Shown: positions 48,704-57,557 of the stretch, one piece after another
Position numbering within the stretch: the stretch's first letter is position 1
How the letters are laid out: every line of letters begins with the position of its first letter
NCBI RefSeq assembly: GCF_014648415.1
Contig: NZ_BMRB01000002.1
Coordinates: 1,633,260 to 1,697,259 of the forward strand
Length of the DNA stretch: 64,000 nt
DNA from: Actinokineospora fastidiosa
GTDB lineage: Bacteria; Actinomycetota; Actinomycetes; Mycobacteriales; Pseudonocardiaceae
Direction of reading: 5' to 3'
Program-made: the position numbers and the translations under genes
The notes under the pieces: generated by a model
Databases searched by the model: none
What the model saw: the letters and a program-made list of their open reading frames with translations, nothing else
Told to the model about the DNA's origin: nothing

Positions 48704-48736
48704 TGGGAAGATTTCCTGTGTGAATGCGTCTTCCCA
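48704..48736 (+). terminator. Weak hairpin after the GabD2-like gene
   Basis: TGGGAAGA and TCTTCCCA form 8-bp arms around a 17-base loop, starting two bases after the gabD2 stop. The large loop makes it a weak terminator; it could instead be an operator for the protease gene. Confidence 0.35.
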
Positions 48737-48795
48737 TACATATCTCCCGCTGCATACGTTCGGGCTCCGTCCCCACCACGCCAGGGAGATAGCTG

Positions 48796-49725
48796 ATGGG
48801 CCGATCCCGCACGTTCAAGGCGGCAGGCGTCGCGGCGTTGTCCGCCGTGGCGCTCGCCATCACCCCGTTCGCCCCGAGTTCGGCGCTGTCGGCGGCACCG
48901 GTGCTCGACTGCCTGAGTGAGACACCGACGTCGGCCGCGGCCCGCGGCGGCAGACCGCTCGACCACGAGCCGATGTCCGCCGCCGACGTCGCCGCGGTGG
49001 AGAAGAAGACCAAGGACCTGTTGGCGCGCAAGCGCGCCGAGGGCTACTACGTGCGCCAGGGCGCCCTCGCCGCGGCGACCGTGCCGGTGTACGTCCACGT
49101 CATGGCCGCGGCCAACGGCCGGGGCGACGTGACCGACCAGCAGATCGCCCAGCAGATCGCGGTGCTGAACGAGACGTTCGCGGGCCGGGAGTCCAGCCAG
49201 GCCGCGAACACCGGCTTCACCTTCCAACTCGCGGGCGTCGACCGCTTCTACAACGACCGCTGGCACCGGGACGAGCAGAGCAGCACCTACCGCGCGAAGA
49301 CCCGCAAGGGCGGGATGAACGCGCTCAACATCTGGCTGGTCGAGTTCGACTACCTGGGCATCGCGACGTTCCCGTGGAGCGGCAACCAGCGCATCGACGG
49401 CATCCGCGTCCACTACGACTCCCTGCCCGGCGGCGGAATCGCGAACTACAACCTGGGCGAGACGACCACCCACGAGGCGGGCCACTGGTTCGGCCTGTAC
49501 CACACCTTCCAGGGCGGCTGCACGACCAAGAACGACGAGGTCGCCGACACCCCGGCCCAGTCCAGCCCCACCGACGGCTGCCCCGAGGGCCGCGACTCCT
49601 GCTCGCTGCCGGGCGTCGACCCCATCCACAACTACATGGACTACTCGTACGACTCCTGCTACAACCAGTTCAGCCCCGGCCAGAGCCAGCGCATGAGTGA
49701 CATGTGGACGGCGTACCGCGCCTGA
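48796..49725 (+). CDS. Secreted M43-type zinc metalloprotease
   Basis: A 309-residue exported enzyme. A signal peptide covers about residues 1–30 (ending around SSALSAAP), followed by a short propeptide region. The zinc site is HEAGHWFGLYH (about 226–236; HExxHxxGxxH), followed by conserved Cys residues, DTPAQSSPTDGCPEG and the Met-turn HNYMDYSYDSC, all features of the pappalysin/cytophagalysin M43B family. It should digest proteins outside the cell. ATG 48796 has a GGGAG site. The upstream region (48,703–48,795) is lower in GC. Confidence 0.92.
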   Translation: MGRSRTFKAAGVAALSAVALAITPFAPSSALSAAPVLDCLSETPTSAAARGGRPLDHEPMSAADVAAVEKKTKDLLARKRAEGYYVRQGALAAATVPVYVHVMAAANGRGDVTDQQIAQQIAVLNETFAGRESSQAANTGFTFQLAGVDRFYNDRWHRDEQSSTYRAKTRKGGMNALNIWLVEFDYLGIATFPWSGNQRIDGIRVHYDSLPGGGIANYNLGETTTHEAGHWFGLYHTFQGGCTTKNDEVADTPAQSSPTDGCPEGRDSCSLPGVDPIHNYMDYSYDSCYNQFSPGQSQRMSDMWTAYRA

Positions 49726-49732
49726 TCCACCC

Positions 49733-49777
49733 GGCCCAGCGGGCCTGCCCGGGGCGCCAGGGCAGGGCCGCTGGGCC
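49733..49777 (+). terminator. Strong hairpin after the metalloprotease gene
   Basis: GGCCCAGCGGGCCTGCCC pairs with GGGCAGGGCCGCTGGGCC (18 bp, one mismatch) around a 9-base loop, followed by TTT. It starts seven bases after the stop. Confidence 0.85.
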
Positions 49778-49950
49778 TTTCCGTCCTATGCGGACTTCCG
49801 ACCCGTGGGCAAGCCGAGCACCGCGCGTTCGACGAGGTCGATGTCGTGCGGCGCCTGGCCCCGCTGCTCGCACAGGCGTGACTCCCCGCTCAGCAGCCGA
49901 ATCCGCCCACGTGTAGCGGTACGACACCGCCCTGCTGCCAGGGCAGGCGC

Positions 49951-52926
49951 CTACTCCGCTCTCTCCAACAACCCCCGGTCATAGGCCACCGCCACCGCCT
50001 CCGCCCGGCGGGTGGCGCCCAGCTTGGCCATGATGCGGCTCAAGTGGACACTCACCGTCTTCTCCGAGATGAACAGCTCGTCCCCCACCTGGCGGTTGGT
50101 GCGGCCCTGGGCCACCAGTGCCAGCACCGCCCGCTCCCGGGGCGTGAACAGGTCGATGCGCTCGCGGGGCGTCGCGTCCGGGTCCAGGGTGATGCGGGCG
50201 CGGCGGGCCATGCGGCGCAGAGCCTCGCGCAGGGGCTTGGCGCCCAGGGTCGTGGCCACCTCGTCCGCCAAGCGCAATGCCTCGGCCGCGCCCGCGCGGT
50301 CGTCGGTCAGCAGGCACGCCTCGGCCAGACGCCAGCGGCACAGGGCCTGCTCGTACACCGCGCCGTAGCCGAAGGCGTCCACCGCGCGGCGCCACAGGTC
50401 GGGATCGGCGCCCGTCAGGCGGGAGTGCTCGGCCTCGGCCCTGGCCAGCCACGCGCGGCCCTCCGGGCCCAGCACGCCCGTCCTCGGCACCACGGACCCG
50501 GCCGTCTTGCGCGCCAGGTCCAGCAGTTCCGCGGCCTCGGCAGCGATCGCCCCGGTCGCGTCGTCGTCGCGCCGGGTCGCGGCGGCGTGGGCCAGGTCGG
50601 CTGCCGAGGACAGGGCGAGGGCGGCCAGCCGGATCGACACCATCTCCCAGCTCACCGTCGCCCACGCCAGGGTCGCCCGCAGGTGCTCCAGCGCCCGCTC
50701 CGGCTTGCCGCGCCACTGCGCCAGCTCGGCGGCCACCATCCCGGCCACGATCGGCGTCGGGGTCGCGCGGTGGTCGTCGCTGCGGTAGTCCGCCAGCACC
50801 CGGTCCACCTCGGCGAAGCGGCCCCGGGCGACGCTGATCATCGCGCCCAGCATCGCCAGCCGCCCCCACACCACGTGCGACACCCGGTGCCCTGGCTCCG
50901 ACGACGCCTCCGCGGCGTCCCAGTCGCCGTTGGTGTAGCGGGTGACCATCTGCAGCGCGCGCAGCTCAAGCCCGTACGTGCTCCACGTCAGCCCGACCTC
51001 GGACGCCCGCGCCACGCCCTCGTCCAACGTGCGCACCGCGTCCGCGAGGTCGCCGTGGTCGTACTGGTTCACCGCCAACGTGAACCGCGCCCGGATCTCC
51101 ACCGTGGGCGCGCCCACCGAGTTCGCCAGCGCCATCGCCGTGCGCAGGCCCGCCCGCGACGCCTCCGTCTCACCGCGGCTCTCGTCCAGCATCGCCAAGG
51201 TGATCAGCGCGTCCGCCTCCGCGCCGCCGACCGACATCGCGCGCGCCTGGGTGACCGCCTCGCGCGCGTGCGCCGCCGCGTCCTCGGGCTGCCCCAGGCC
51301 GCGCAGGATCGTCGCGTACGCCGCGTGCACCCACGCCGTCACCGGCACGCCGGGGCGGTCGGCCACCAGCGCGAGCGCCTCCTCGATGACCGTCCTGGCC
51401 TCCTGCTCGCGCCCGTCGGTGGCGTAGAGCGCCTGCGCCAGCCGCCGCCGGACGTGCGCGGCCTGCTCGGGCTCGGCGACCGGGTCGATGGCGGCCACCG
51501 CCGCCTTCGCGTAGGCGATCGCCCGCTCCGGCTCCCCGGACGTGCCCGCCACGAACGACGCGCGCTCCAGCAGCCGACTGTTCGATTCGGACGGACGCTC
51601 GGCCACCGGCACCGCGGCCCAGATCTTCAGCGCCCGCTCCAGGTGCTCCAGCGCCTCGGCGGGCGCGCCCAGCCGCTCGGCCTCCGACGCCGCCTCCAAC
51701 GACGCCCGCAGCGCCACGGTCAGCGCGTGGCTCTCCATGCTGTGGTGGGCCAGCGCCGCGGCCACCCCCGGCTCCCCCATCCGGCTCGACAGCTCCCTGG
51801 CGTACGCCGCGTGCAGCCGGACCCGCTCCCCCGGCAGCAGGTCGTGGTACACCGCCTCGCGCAGCAGCGCGTGCCGGAACGTGTAGACGTCGCCGTCCTC
51901 GGGCACCAGGACGTTGTGCTGGACGGCCTCCCGCAGCCCCGCGTCGAGCCCGGCGTCCATCTCGGCCACGGCCCGCAGCCGCGAGTCCGCCACCCGCCTG
52001 CCCCCGACCGAGGCCAGCCGCACGACGTTCTGCGCCTGCGGCCCCAGCCGCTCGATCCGGGCGAGCAGGACGTCCACCAGCGTCGCGGGCAGCGCGTCGG
52101 ACTGCTCGGCGCAGTCGGAGTAGGCGGCCAGCAGCTCCTCGGCGAAGAAGGCGTTGCCGTCGGAGCGCTCGGCCAGCTCCCGCACGGCGGCGTCGGCCAG
52201 CCCGCCCTCCGACAGCGCGCTCACGAACGCCCGCGCGTCGGCCCGGCTGAACGGCGCCATGTCCAGCCGCTCGACGGCGGGCAGGCGCAGCAGCTCGGCC
52301 AGCAGGGGCCGCAGCGGGTGGCGGCGGTGCAGGTCGTCGGCGCGGTAGGTGCCGAGCACCAGCAGGGCCTGCGTGCGCAGCCTGCTCAGCAGGAACGACA
52401 CCAGCCGCCGGGTCGACGCGTCGGCCCAGTGCAGGTCCTCCAGGATCAGCACGACCGGCCGCTCGCAGGCCAGCTCGGCCAGCAGCGCGTGCACGGCGTC
52501 GAACAGCTGCAGCTGGTTGAGGTCCTGCTCGGTGCGCGGCGCGCCGGTCGCCGCGGAGTCCAGGCCGGGGTCCGGCAGGCCCAGCTCCACCCAGTCGCCG
52601 AACAGCCGGGCGAGCGCTGCCCGGCTGCCCGCGCGCTCGCGGACCGGGCCCAGCGCCTCGACCACCGGCAGGTAGGGCAGTCCCGTCTCGCCGGAGTCCA
52701 GGCAGCGGCCGGTGAGCACGAGCGCGCCGTCCTCGCGGGCGATCCTGGCCAGTTCCTCGGTCATCCTGGTCTTGCCGACGCCCGCGTCCCCGGACAGCAG
52801 CACCGCGGCGGCCTGGCCACCGGCCGCCGCGGTGTAGGCGGCCCGCAGGGCGCGCAGTTCGCGTCCGCGGGCCACCAGGGGTATTCCGGAACCGAGGCGC
52901 GGCATGTGCGGCATGGTCGCACACAT
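49951..52926 (-). CDS. Large ATP-binding LuxR-family (LAL) regulator
   Basis: A 991-residue LAL-type regulator. The N-terminal ATPase has Walker A LLSGDAGVGKTRMTEEL and Walker B VVLILEDLHWADAST; a long helical-repeat (TPR-like) middle follows (about 380–900). A C-terminal LuxR HTH ends it: LFTPRERAVLALVAQGRTNRQVGDELFISEKTVSVHLSRIMAKLG. Such proteins switch on secondary-metabolism or sugar-use genes after ATP and ligand binding. ATG 52926 directly follows the TGA of a 48-residue upstream ORF, which supports this start over Met 5 or Met 8. No clear target cluster is adjacent. Confidence 0.92.
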   Translation of the reverse strand: MCATMPHMPRLGSGIPLVARGRELRALRAAYTAAAGGQAAAVLLSGDAGVGKTRMTEELARIAREDGALVLTGRCLDSGETGLPYLPVVEALGPVRERAGSRAALARLFGDWVELGLPDPGLDSAATGAPRTEQDLNQLQLFDAVHALLAELACERPVVLILEDLHWADASTRRLVSFLLSRLRTQALLVLGTYRADDLHRRHPLRPLLAELLRLPAVERLDMAPFSRADARAFVSALSEGGLADAAVRELAERSDGNAFFAEELLAAYSDCAEQSDALPATLVDVLLARIERLGPQAQNVVRLASVGGRRVADSRLRAVAEMDAGLDAGLREAVQHNVLVPEDGDVYTFRHALLREAVYHDLLPGERVRLHAAYARELSSRMGEPGVAAALAHHSMESHALTVALRASLEAASEAERLGAPAEALEHLERALKIWAAVPVAERPSESNSRLLERASFVAGTSGEPERAIAYAKAAVAAIDPVAEPEQAAHVRRRLAQALYATDGREQEARTVIEEALALVADRPGVPVTAWVHAAYATILRGLGQPEDAAAHAREAVTQARAMSVGGAEADALITLAMLDESRGETEASRAGLRTAMALANSVGAPTVEIRARFTLAVNQYDHGDLADAVRTLDEGVARASEVGLTWSTYGLELRALQMVTRYTNGDWDAAEASSEPGHRVSHVVWGRLAMLGAMISVARGRFAEVDRVLADYRSDDHRATPTPIVAGMVAAELAQWRGKPERALEHLRATLAWATVSWEMVSIRLAALALSSAADLAHAAATRRDDDATGAIAAEAAELLDLARKTAGSVVPRTGVLGPEGRAWLARAEAEHSRLTGADPDLWRRAVDAFGYGAVYEQALCRWRLAEACLLTDDRAGAAEALRLADEVATTLGAKPLREALRRMARRARITLDPDATPRERIDLFTPRERAVLALVAQGRTNRQVGDELFISEKTVSVHLSRIMAKLGATRRAEAVAVAYDRGLLERAE

Positions 52927-53073
52927 TCAGTCGGTGACCCGACCTCCCCGCGTCCGTGATCGCCACAGCCGCGTCCTGCGACCCCGCGCGGAACCCGCGC
53001 CGGTGCCCCGGGCGGTGTTGGCCACGCGGCGGTACTCGACCTCGGCCTTGATTCCCTCGATCGTCCAGTTCAT
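52927..53073 (-). CDS. 48-residue basic leader protein coupled to the LAL regulator
   Basis: Begins MNWTIEGIKAEVEYRRVANT, continues with an Arg/Gly/Ser-rich basic stretch, and ends RTRGGRVTD. A GAGGGAG site lies seven bases before ATG 53073. Its TGA is immediately followed by the ATG of the LAL regulator, so the two are surely translated together. I do not recognise a family; small proteins starting MNWTxE are common in Pseudonocardiales. It may be a regulatory leader peptide or a small DNA/RNA-binding protein. Confidence 0.6.
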   Translation of the reverse strand: MNWTIEGIKAEVEYRRVANTARGTGAGSARGRRTRLWRSRTRGGRVTD

Positions 53074-53160
53074 CTCGCGACTCCCTCATCCGTGGTGATG
53101 ACGATGAGATTGCCGCTGAGGCGCGGGCCCCGGCATCGGACGATCGCGTCGTGGACAGCG

Positions 53161-53217
53161 GACGACCCCTTACCCCCGGCCCCCTGAGGGGGCGCCGGAC
53201 CCGGGTAAGGGGTCGTC
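53161..53217 (-). terminator. Long two-stage hairpin after the DUF397 gene
   Basis: A 15-bp outer stem (GACGACCCCTTACCC and its complement) encloses a second stem built on CCCCCT/AGGGGG. It starts five bases beyond the DUF397 stop on the minus strand and is one of the strongest hairpins in the window. Confidence 0.85.
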
Positions 53218-53222
53218 CCTGG

Positions 53223-53423
53223 TCAGTGCTCGAGCAGATCCGCCTTGACCGCGCCTAGGAACCCGGCCCACGGGCCGCTGGGCAGCGCCAGGTGTCCGTG
53301 GTCGGTGTTCTTGGAGTCGCGGATGGCGGCGCCTGTGGTGTGGACCACCAGCTCCACACAGTCGTTGCCCGCTCCGCTGCGGCTGCTCTTGCGCCATTGG
53401 GCACGTGCCAGGTCTGCGGTCAC
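53223..53423 (-). CDS. DUF397 protein
   Basis: A 66-residue DUF397 protein: ARAQWRKSSRSGAGNDCVELVVHTTGAAIRDSKNTDHGHLALPSGPWAGFLGAVK. The WRKSSxSGxxxxCVE and RDSKxPxxxxLxxxxxxWxxFxxxVK patterns define the family. DUF397 proteins are normally paired with an XRE/DUF5753 regulator, as here, and modulate development or antibiotic production in streptomycetes, perhaps as toxin/antitoxin-like pairs. GTG 53423 has an AAAGGAG site and overlaps the regulator's stop (GTGA). Confidence 0.93.
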   Translation of the reverse strand: MTADLARAQWRKSSRSGAGNDCVELVVHTTGAAIRDSKNTDHGHLALPSGPWAGFLGAVKADLLEH

Positions 53424-54307
53424 GCCCCACTCCTTTCGGTTTCGGGTCGTTGGGCCAACCGGTCGGCGGCCCGCCGGATGAGGTCGACGGTGTCCTCCGG
53501 CCGCAGCGCCGCGGCCCGCAGGTGGTCGAACATCAGGGTGTAGCGGCGCACGTCGGAGGGCTGTTCCAGGTAGGTGCCGGTGCTCGTGCTCTCCACGTAG
53601 ACCACATCCGGGTCGGCGGGCTCGGGAAAGCCCAGGATGAGGAACGGGGCCTCCATGCCCGCGTGCGCGCCGGTGCCGAACGGCACCACCTGCAGCGTCA
53701 CGTGCGGCAGCGCGGCGGCATCGGCCATGCGCAGCAGCTGGGCGCGCATCACCTTCGGCCCGCCGACGACGCGGTGCAGGACGGCCTCGTCGATGACCGC
53801 CCAGTACTCGGGCGGGTGGGGATCGGTGAGCAGGCGCTGGCGGGCCAGCCTGCCGCGCACCCGCTTGTCGATCTCCGCGGCGCCCGCGTCCGGGCGGATC
53901 GCCTGGATCACCGCGCGGGTGTAGTCCTCGGTCTGCAGCAGGCCGGGGACGAGCAGCGCCTGGTGCGCCCGCAGCGAGGCGGCCTCGGCCTCCAGGCCGA
54001 CGAACGCGCCGGTGAACACCTCGGTGTAGGCGTGCCACCAGCCCTTCTGGCGGGCCTCGCGGGCCAGCTGCACCAGGGCCTCGCGGCGGTCGGTGTCGAT
54101 GCCGTACAGCTCGGACATGTCGCGGACGTCGCGCGGGGTCACCCCGACGTGCCCGGTCTCGATGCGGCTGATCTTGGAGGCCGAGCACTCCAGCTTCTCG
54201 CCGACCTCGTCGATGGTCAGGTTCGCCGCTTCCCGGAAGCGCCGCAGTTCGCTGGCCAGCCTGCGCCTGCGCACGGTGGGGCTGTGACCACGCGCCACGT
54301 TCGTCAC
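53420..54307 (-). CDS. XRE-family regulator with DUF5753 domain (Scr1 type)
   Basis: A 295-residue protein. The N-terminal HTH reads RRRRLASELRRFREAANLTIDEVGEKLECSASKISRIETGHVGVTPRDVRDMSELYG. The C-terminal DUF5753 domain reads LREARQKGWWHAYT… type sequence followed by GLEAEAASLRAHQALLVPGLLQTEDYTRAVI and HVTLQVVPFGTGAHAGMEAPF. It pairs with the DUF397 gene through a 4-nt overlap. GTG 54307 has a GGGGGAGAG site; upstream in-frame sequence is not protein-like. Such pairs are regulatory and multiply present in actinomycete genomes. Confidence 0.93.
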   Translation of the reverse strand: MTNVARGHSPTVRRRRLASELRRFREAANLTIDEVGEKLECSASKISRIETGHVGVTPRDVRDMSELYGIDTDRREALVQLAREARQKGWWHAYTEVFTGAFVGLEAEAASLRAHQALLVPGLLQTEDYTRAVIQAIRPDAGAAEIDKRVRGRLARQRLLTDPHPPEYWAVIDEAVLHRVVGGPKVMRAQLLRMADAAALPHVTLQVVPFGTGAHAGMEAPFLILGFPEPADPDVVYVESTSTGTYLEQPSDVRRYTLMFDHLRAAALRPEDTVDLIRRAADRLAQRPETERSGA

Positions 54308-54631
54308 CTCGTCTCTCCCCCGCCTTAACGACCCAGGCGCACCGAGGGGTGCGCGGCCAGTGTCTGCCGAGAGCCGAACGCACACAAGGGACGCGGTCCG
54401 GTGCTGGGCATATTCGGTGAAACGTTCACCACGGCGCCACCGCTGTCACCCGATCGAGTGGTGCAACTTGCACAAAGCGATCTGCGAGGCGCAGGCTGCT
54501 CACTGTTCCCCTCAGACGGAGACGTCCACCCCAGGGCCGGGCGACCCCGACCACCGAGTCATCGGCAGGTCGCGGTGTCCACTTGAGCCCTCCGGGATGG
54601 TCCGCAGTCCACACCGGGCACAGGAGGCGCC
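54308..54631. other. Divergent intergenic region (324 bases)
   Basis: Lies between the divergent XRE/DUF5753 gene and the small CxxC gene. It holds both promoters by position. TATTCGG, GTGAAACG and TTGCACAAAG segments make the 54,405–54,485 part lower in GC. No gene or clear palindrome was recognised. Confidence 0.4.
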
Positions 54632-54937
54632 GTGCGCGAGTCGCTTTTCGGACACCTTGAAGCGTCACTGCACGGCTACCTCGACGACCTCGACCGCCGC
54701 TCCGGCACCGGAGACCCGGCACTGGCCAGGGTGGAGCTGCCGAGGGTGACCACCGCGCTGCGGGCCCTCCTCGACGACCACCGCCCCGACGCGGACGGTC
54801 GCTGCCCGACCTGCCGGACCAGGCTGTTCACCCGCGCGCCCGCCCCCTGCCGCGCGTACCTCACCGCCCACCTGTGCCTGCTGGTCACCGAGGACGTGGA
54901 GGACGGGATCGCCCAGCAGCACGACGCGTTCCACTGA
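54632..54937 (+). CDS. Small cysteine-pair hypothetical protein
   Basis: A 101-residue protein. The N-terminal part is helical (SLFGHLEASLHGYLDDLDRR; VTTALRALLDDHRPD). A zinc-knuckle-like segment CPTCRTRLFTRAPAPCRAYLTAHLCLL has four Cys residues. An AGGAGG site precedes GTG 54632 at good spacing, so it is very likely translated. The function is unknown; it may be a DNA- or protein-binding partner of the adjacent XRE/DUF397 pair, from which it diverges. A 19-bp hairpin follows. Confidence 0.7.
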   Translation: MRESLFGHLEASLHGYLDDLDRRSGTGDPALARVELPRVTTALRALLDDHRPDADGRCPTCRTRLFTRAPAPCRAYLTAHLCLLVTEDVEDGIAQQHDAFH

Positions 54938-55023
54938 AAGCCCGGGTAGCGCGGGCCTCTCCCACCCCTCCCGCCCGCGCCCCGCGTCGGACGACCGGAC
55001 CACCCCAGGTCCACGCCCGACAC

Positions 55024-55069
55024 GACGGCAGGGCCGGAAGCCACCCCGACGGCTTCCGGCCCTGCCGTC
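55024..55069. terminator. Very strong bidirectional hairpin
   Basis: Perfect 19-bp inverted repeat (GACGGCAGGGCCGGAAGCC and its complement) with an 8-base loop, between the small CxxC gene and the convergent TesB gene. Confidence 0.88.
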
Positions 55070-55079
55070 CATTCAGGAC

Positions 55080-55952
55080 TCAGTCGATGACGCGCAGCAT
55101 CCCCTCCTGCACGACGGTCGCGATCAGCCTGCCGTCGCGGGAGAAGAACCGGCCGGTCGCCAGCCCCCGCCCGCCGGACGCGCTGGGCGAGGCGCAGTCG
55201 TAGAGCACCCATTCGTCCGCCCGGAACGGACGGTGGAACCACATCGCGTGGTCCAGGCTGGCGCCGAGGACGTTGTCCACTCCCCAGTAGACGCCGTGCC
55301 GGGCGAGCACCGCGTCGAGCAGCGTCATGTCGGAGGCGTAGGCGAGCACGCAGACGTGGGTCAGCGGGTCGTCGGGCAGCACGCCGTCGGCGCGCATCCA
55401 CACCTGGTTGCGGGCATCGCGCGGGCCCGTCTCGCGGGAGCGCCACGCGGGCTCGGACACGTAGCGCACGTCGATCGGGCGGGGCCGCTGCGCCCACGGG
55501 CCGAACTTCTCCCGCAGCTGCGGGCTCATCAGCTCCGAGTAGGTCGGCAGCGTCTCCGGGTCGGGCACGACCGGCATCTCCTCGGCGTGCTCGACCCCGG
55601 ACTCGACCAGCTGGAAGGACGCCGAGAGCGAGAAGATCGGCTTGCCGTGCTGGACCGCCACGACGCGCCGGGTGGTGAACGAGCGCCCGTCGCGGATGCG
55701 GTCGACCTGGTAGACGATCGGCACCGCCGGGTCGCCACCGCGGATGAAGTACGCGTGCAGCGAGTGCACCGGCCGGTCGGCTGGCACGGTCCGCCCGGCG
55801 GCGACCAGCGCCTGCCCGGCCACCTGCCCGCCGAACACCCGCACCGGCGAGTGCTTGGGGCTCACGCCGCGGAAGATGTCCTCCTCGACGCGCTCCAGGT
55901 CCAGCAGCCTGACCAGCCGGTCCAGCACCGTCGGCTCGGCGACGTCCGTCAT
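55080..55952 (-). CDS. tesB: Acyl-CoA thioesterase II
   Basis: A 290-residue double-hotdog thioesterase. Landmarks: VEEDIFRGVSPKHSPVRVFGGQVAGQALVAAGRTV, VHSLHAYFIRGGDPAVPIVYQVDRIRDGRSFTTRRVVAVQHGKPIFSLSASFQ, and in the C-terminal half LDHAMWFHRPFRADEWVLYDCASPSASGGRGL, which fits the TesB family. It releases free acids from medium- and long-chain acyl-CoA. ATG 55952 has a GGAGGG site. The palindrome TAATCGCGATTA just upstream may be its operator. Confidence 0.92.
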   Translation of the reverse strand: MTDVAEPTVLDRLVRLLDLERVEEDIFRGVSPKHSPVRVFGGQVAGQALVAAGRTVPADRPVHSLHAYFIRGGDPAVPIVYQVDRIRDGRSFTTRRVVAVQHGKPIFSLSASFQLVESGVEHAEEMPVVPDPETLPTYSELMSPQLREKFGPWAQRPRPIDVRYVSEPAWRSRETGPRDARNQVWMRADGVLPDDPLTHVCVLAYASDMTLLDAVLARHGVYWGVDNVLGASLDHAMWFHRPFRADEWVLYDCASPSASGGRGLATGRFFSRDGRLIATVVQEGMLRVID

Positions 55953-55975
55953 CTGCCCTCCACCGGCCCGTAGGT

Positions 55976-55987
55976 TAATCGCGATTA
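55976..55987. promoter_or_regulatory. Perfect palindrome upstream of tesB
   Basis: TAATCGCGATTA is a perfect 12-bp palindrome in an AT-rich pocket about 25–35 bases before the tesB start. A second small repeat TTAGCCTAA overlaps it. The position fits an operator for a fatty-acid or acyl-CoA regulator (inference). Confidence 0.5.
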
Positions 55988-56045
55988 GCCTAACGGCCCG
56001 GCGCGCGATCACCACCCTGGCGCGGGGCCGGGGCGGTGTGACGCG

Positions 56046-57470
56046 TTACGCGTGGTCGTCCTCGCCGAGGCGGTGCACGCGGATGAGGTTGGTGGAGCCG
56101 ACCGTGCCCGGCGGGGAGCCCGCGACGACCACCACGACGTCCCCGGGCTGGTAGCGGCCGATCGACAGCATCGAGGTGTCGACCTGGCGGACCATGGCGT
56201 CGGTCGAGTCGACCTGCGGCACCAGGAAGGTCTCGGTGCCCCAGGTCAGCGAGAGCTGGCTGCGCACGCTCGGCTCGGGGGTGAACGCCAGCAGCGGCAG
56301 GTGGGTGTGCAGGCGGGCCAGCCGCCGCACGGTGTCGCCGGACTGGGTGAAGGCGACCAGCGCCTTGGCGTTGAGCCGCTCGCCGATGTCGCGGGCGGCG
56401 TAGGAGATGACGCCGCGCTTGGTGCGCGGGACGTGGCTCAGCGGCGGCACGGCGAGCGTCTCGGACTCCACGGCCTCGACGATGCGGCTCATCGTGCGCA
56501 CGGTCTCGATCGGGTAGCGCCCGACGCTGGTCTCGCCGGAGAGCATGACCGCGTCGGCGCCGTCGAGGACCGCGTTGGCGACGTCGGAGGCCTCGGCCCT
56601 GGTCGGGCGCGAGTTGCTGATCATCGAGTCGAGCATCTGGGTCGCCACGATGACCGGCTTGGCGTTCTCCCTGGCGATCTGGATGGCCCGCTTCTGCACC
56701 AGCGGCACCTGCTCGAGCGGCAGCTCGACGCCGAGGTCGCCGCGGGCGACCATGACGCCGTCGAAGGCCAGCACGATGGCCTCCAGGTTGGCCACCGCCT
56801 CGGGCTTCTCCAGCTTGGCGATGACCGGCAGCCTGCCCCGGCCGACCCGGTCCATCACCTGGTGCACCAGGTCGATGTCGGCGGGCGAGCGGACGAAGGA
56901 CAGGGCGATGAAGTCCACGCCCAGGTGCAGGGCGAACTCCAGGTCCTCGATGTCCTTGTCGGACAGCGCCGGGACCGAGACGTCCATGCCGGGCAGGGAC
57001 AGGCCCTTGTTGTTGGAGACCGGGCCGCCCTCGGTGACCTCGCAGACCACGTCCGGGCCCTCGACGCTCAGCACGGTCAGGCCGACCTTGCCGTCGTCGA
57101 CCAGCAGCCGGTCGCCGGGCTTGGCGTCGTGCGCGAGGCCCTTGTAGGTGGTGGAGACCCGGTCGTGGGTGCCCGCGACGTCCTCGACGGTGATGCGCAC
57201 GACGTCGCCGGTGCGCCACTCGACCGGGCCGTTGGCGAAGGTGCCCAGGCGGATCTTGGGGCCCTGCAGGTCGGCCAGGATGCCCACCGCGCGGCCGGAG
57301 TCGTCGGCCGCCCGGCGCACCAGGTCGTAGATCTGCTTGTGGTCGCCGTGGCTGCCGTGGCTGAAGTTCATCCTCGCCACGTCCATGCCTGCCGCGACCA
57401 GCTCCGCCACTCGCTCCGGAGTGCCGGTGGCGGGGCCCATCGTACAAACGATCTTCGCGCGTCGGCTCAC
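56046..57470 (-). CDS. pyk: Pyruvate kinase
   Basis: A 474-residue pyruvate kinase of normal length. Motifs: AKIVCTMGPATGTPERVAELVAAGMDVARMNFSHGSH (start of barrel), ILADLQGPKIRLG, PVIAKLEKPEAVANL with the catalytic Lys, VMVARGDLGVELPLEQVP (metal-binding signature), ATQMLDSMI and LSGETSVGRYP. The C-terminal allosteric domain ends VVVVAGSPPGTVGSTNLIRVHRLG. It makes pyruvate and ATP from phosphoenolpyruvate in the cytoplasm. It appears to be a single-gene unit with about 90 bases on each side. Confidence 0.97.
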   Translation of the reverse strand: MSRRAKIVCTMGPATGTPERVAELVAAGMDVARMNFSHGSHGDHKQIYDLVRRAADDSGRAVGILADLQGPKIRLGTFANGPVEWRTGDVVRITVEDVAGTHDRVSTTYKGLAHDAKPGDRLLVDDGKVGLTVLSVEGPDVVCEVTEGGPVSNNKGLSLPGMDVSVPALSDKDIEDLEFALHLGVDFIALSFVRSPADIDLVHQVMDRVGRGRLPVIAKLEKPEAVANLEAIVLAFDGVMVARGDLGVELPLEQVPLVQKRAIQIARENAKPVIVATQMLDSMISNSRPTRAEASDVANAVLDGADAVMLSGETSVGRYPIETVRTMSRIVEAVESETLAVPPLSHVPRTKRGVISYAARDIGERLNAKALVAFTQSGDTVRRLARLHTHLPLLAFTPEPSVRSQLSLTWGTETFLVPQVDSTDAMVRQVDTSMLSIGRYQPGDVVVVVAGSPPGTVGSTNLIRVHRLGEDDHA

Positions 57471-57557
57471 GGTCCCAGAGCCTAATACGTCTTGCTTTAA
57501 CGATCCCGAGATACCGGCCAGTAGGGCGAGTTTCGATTCAGAAAGTTCGACGGACGG

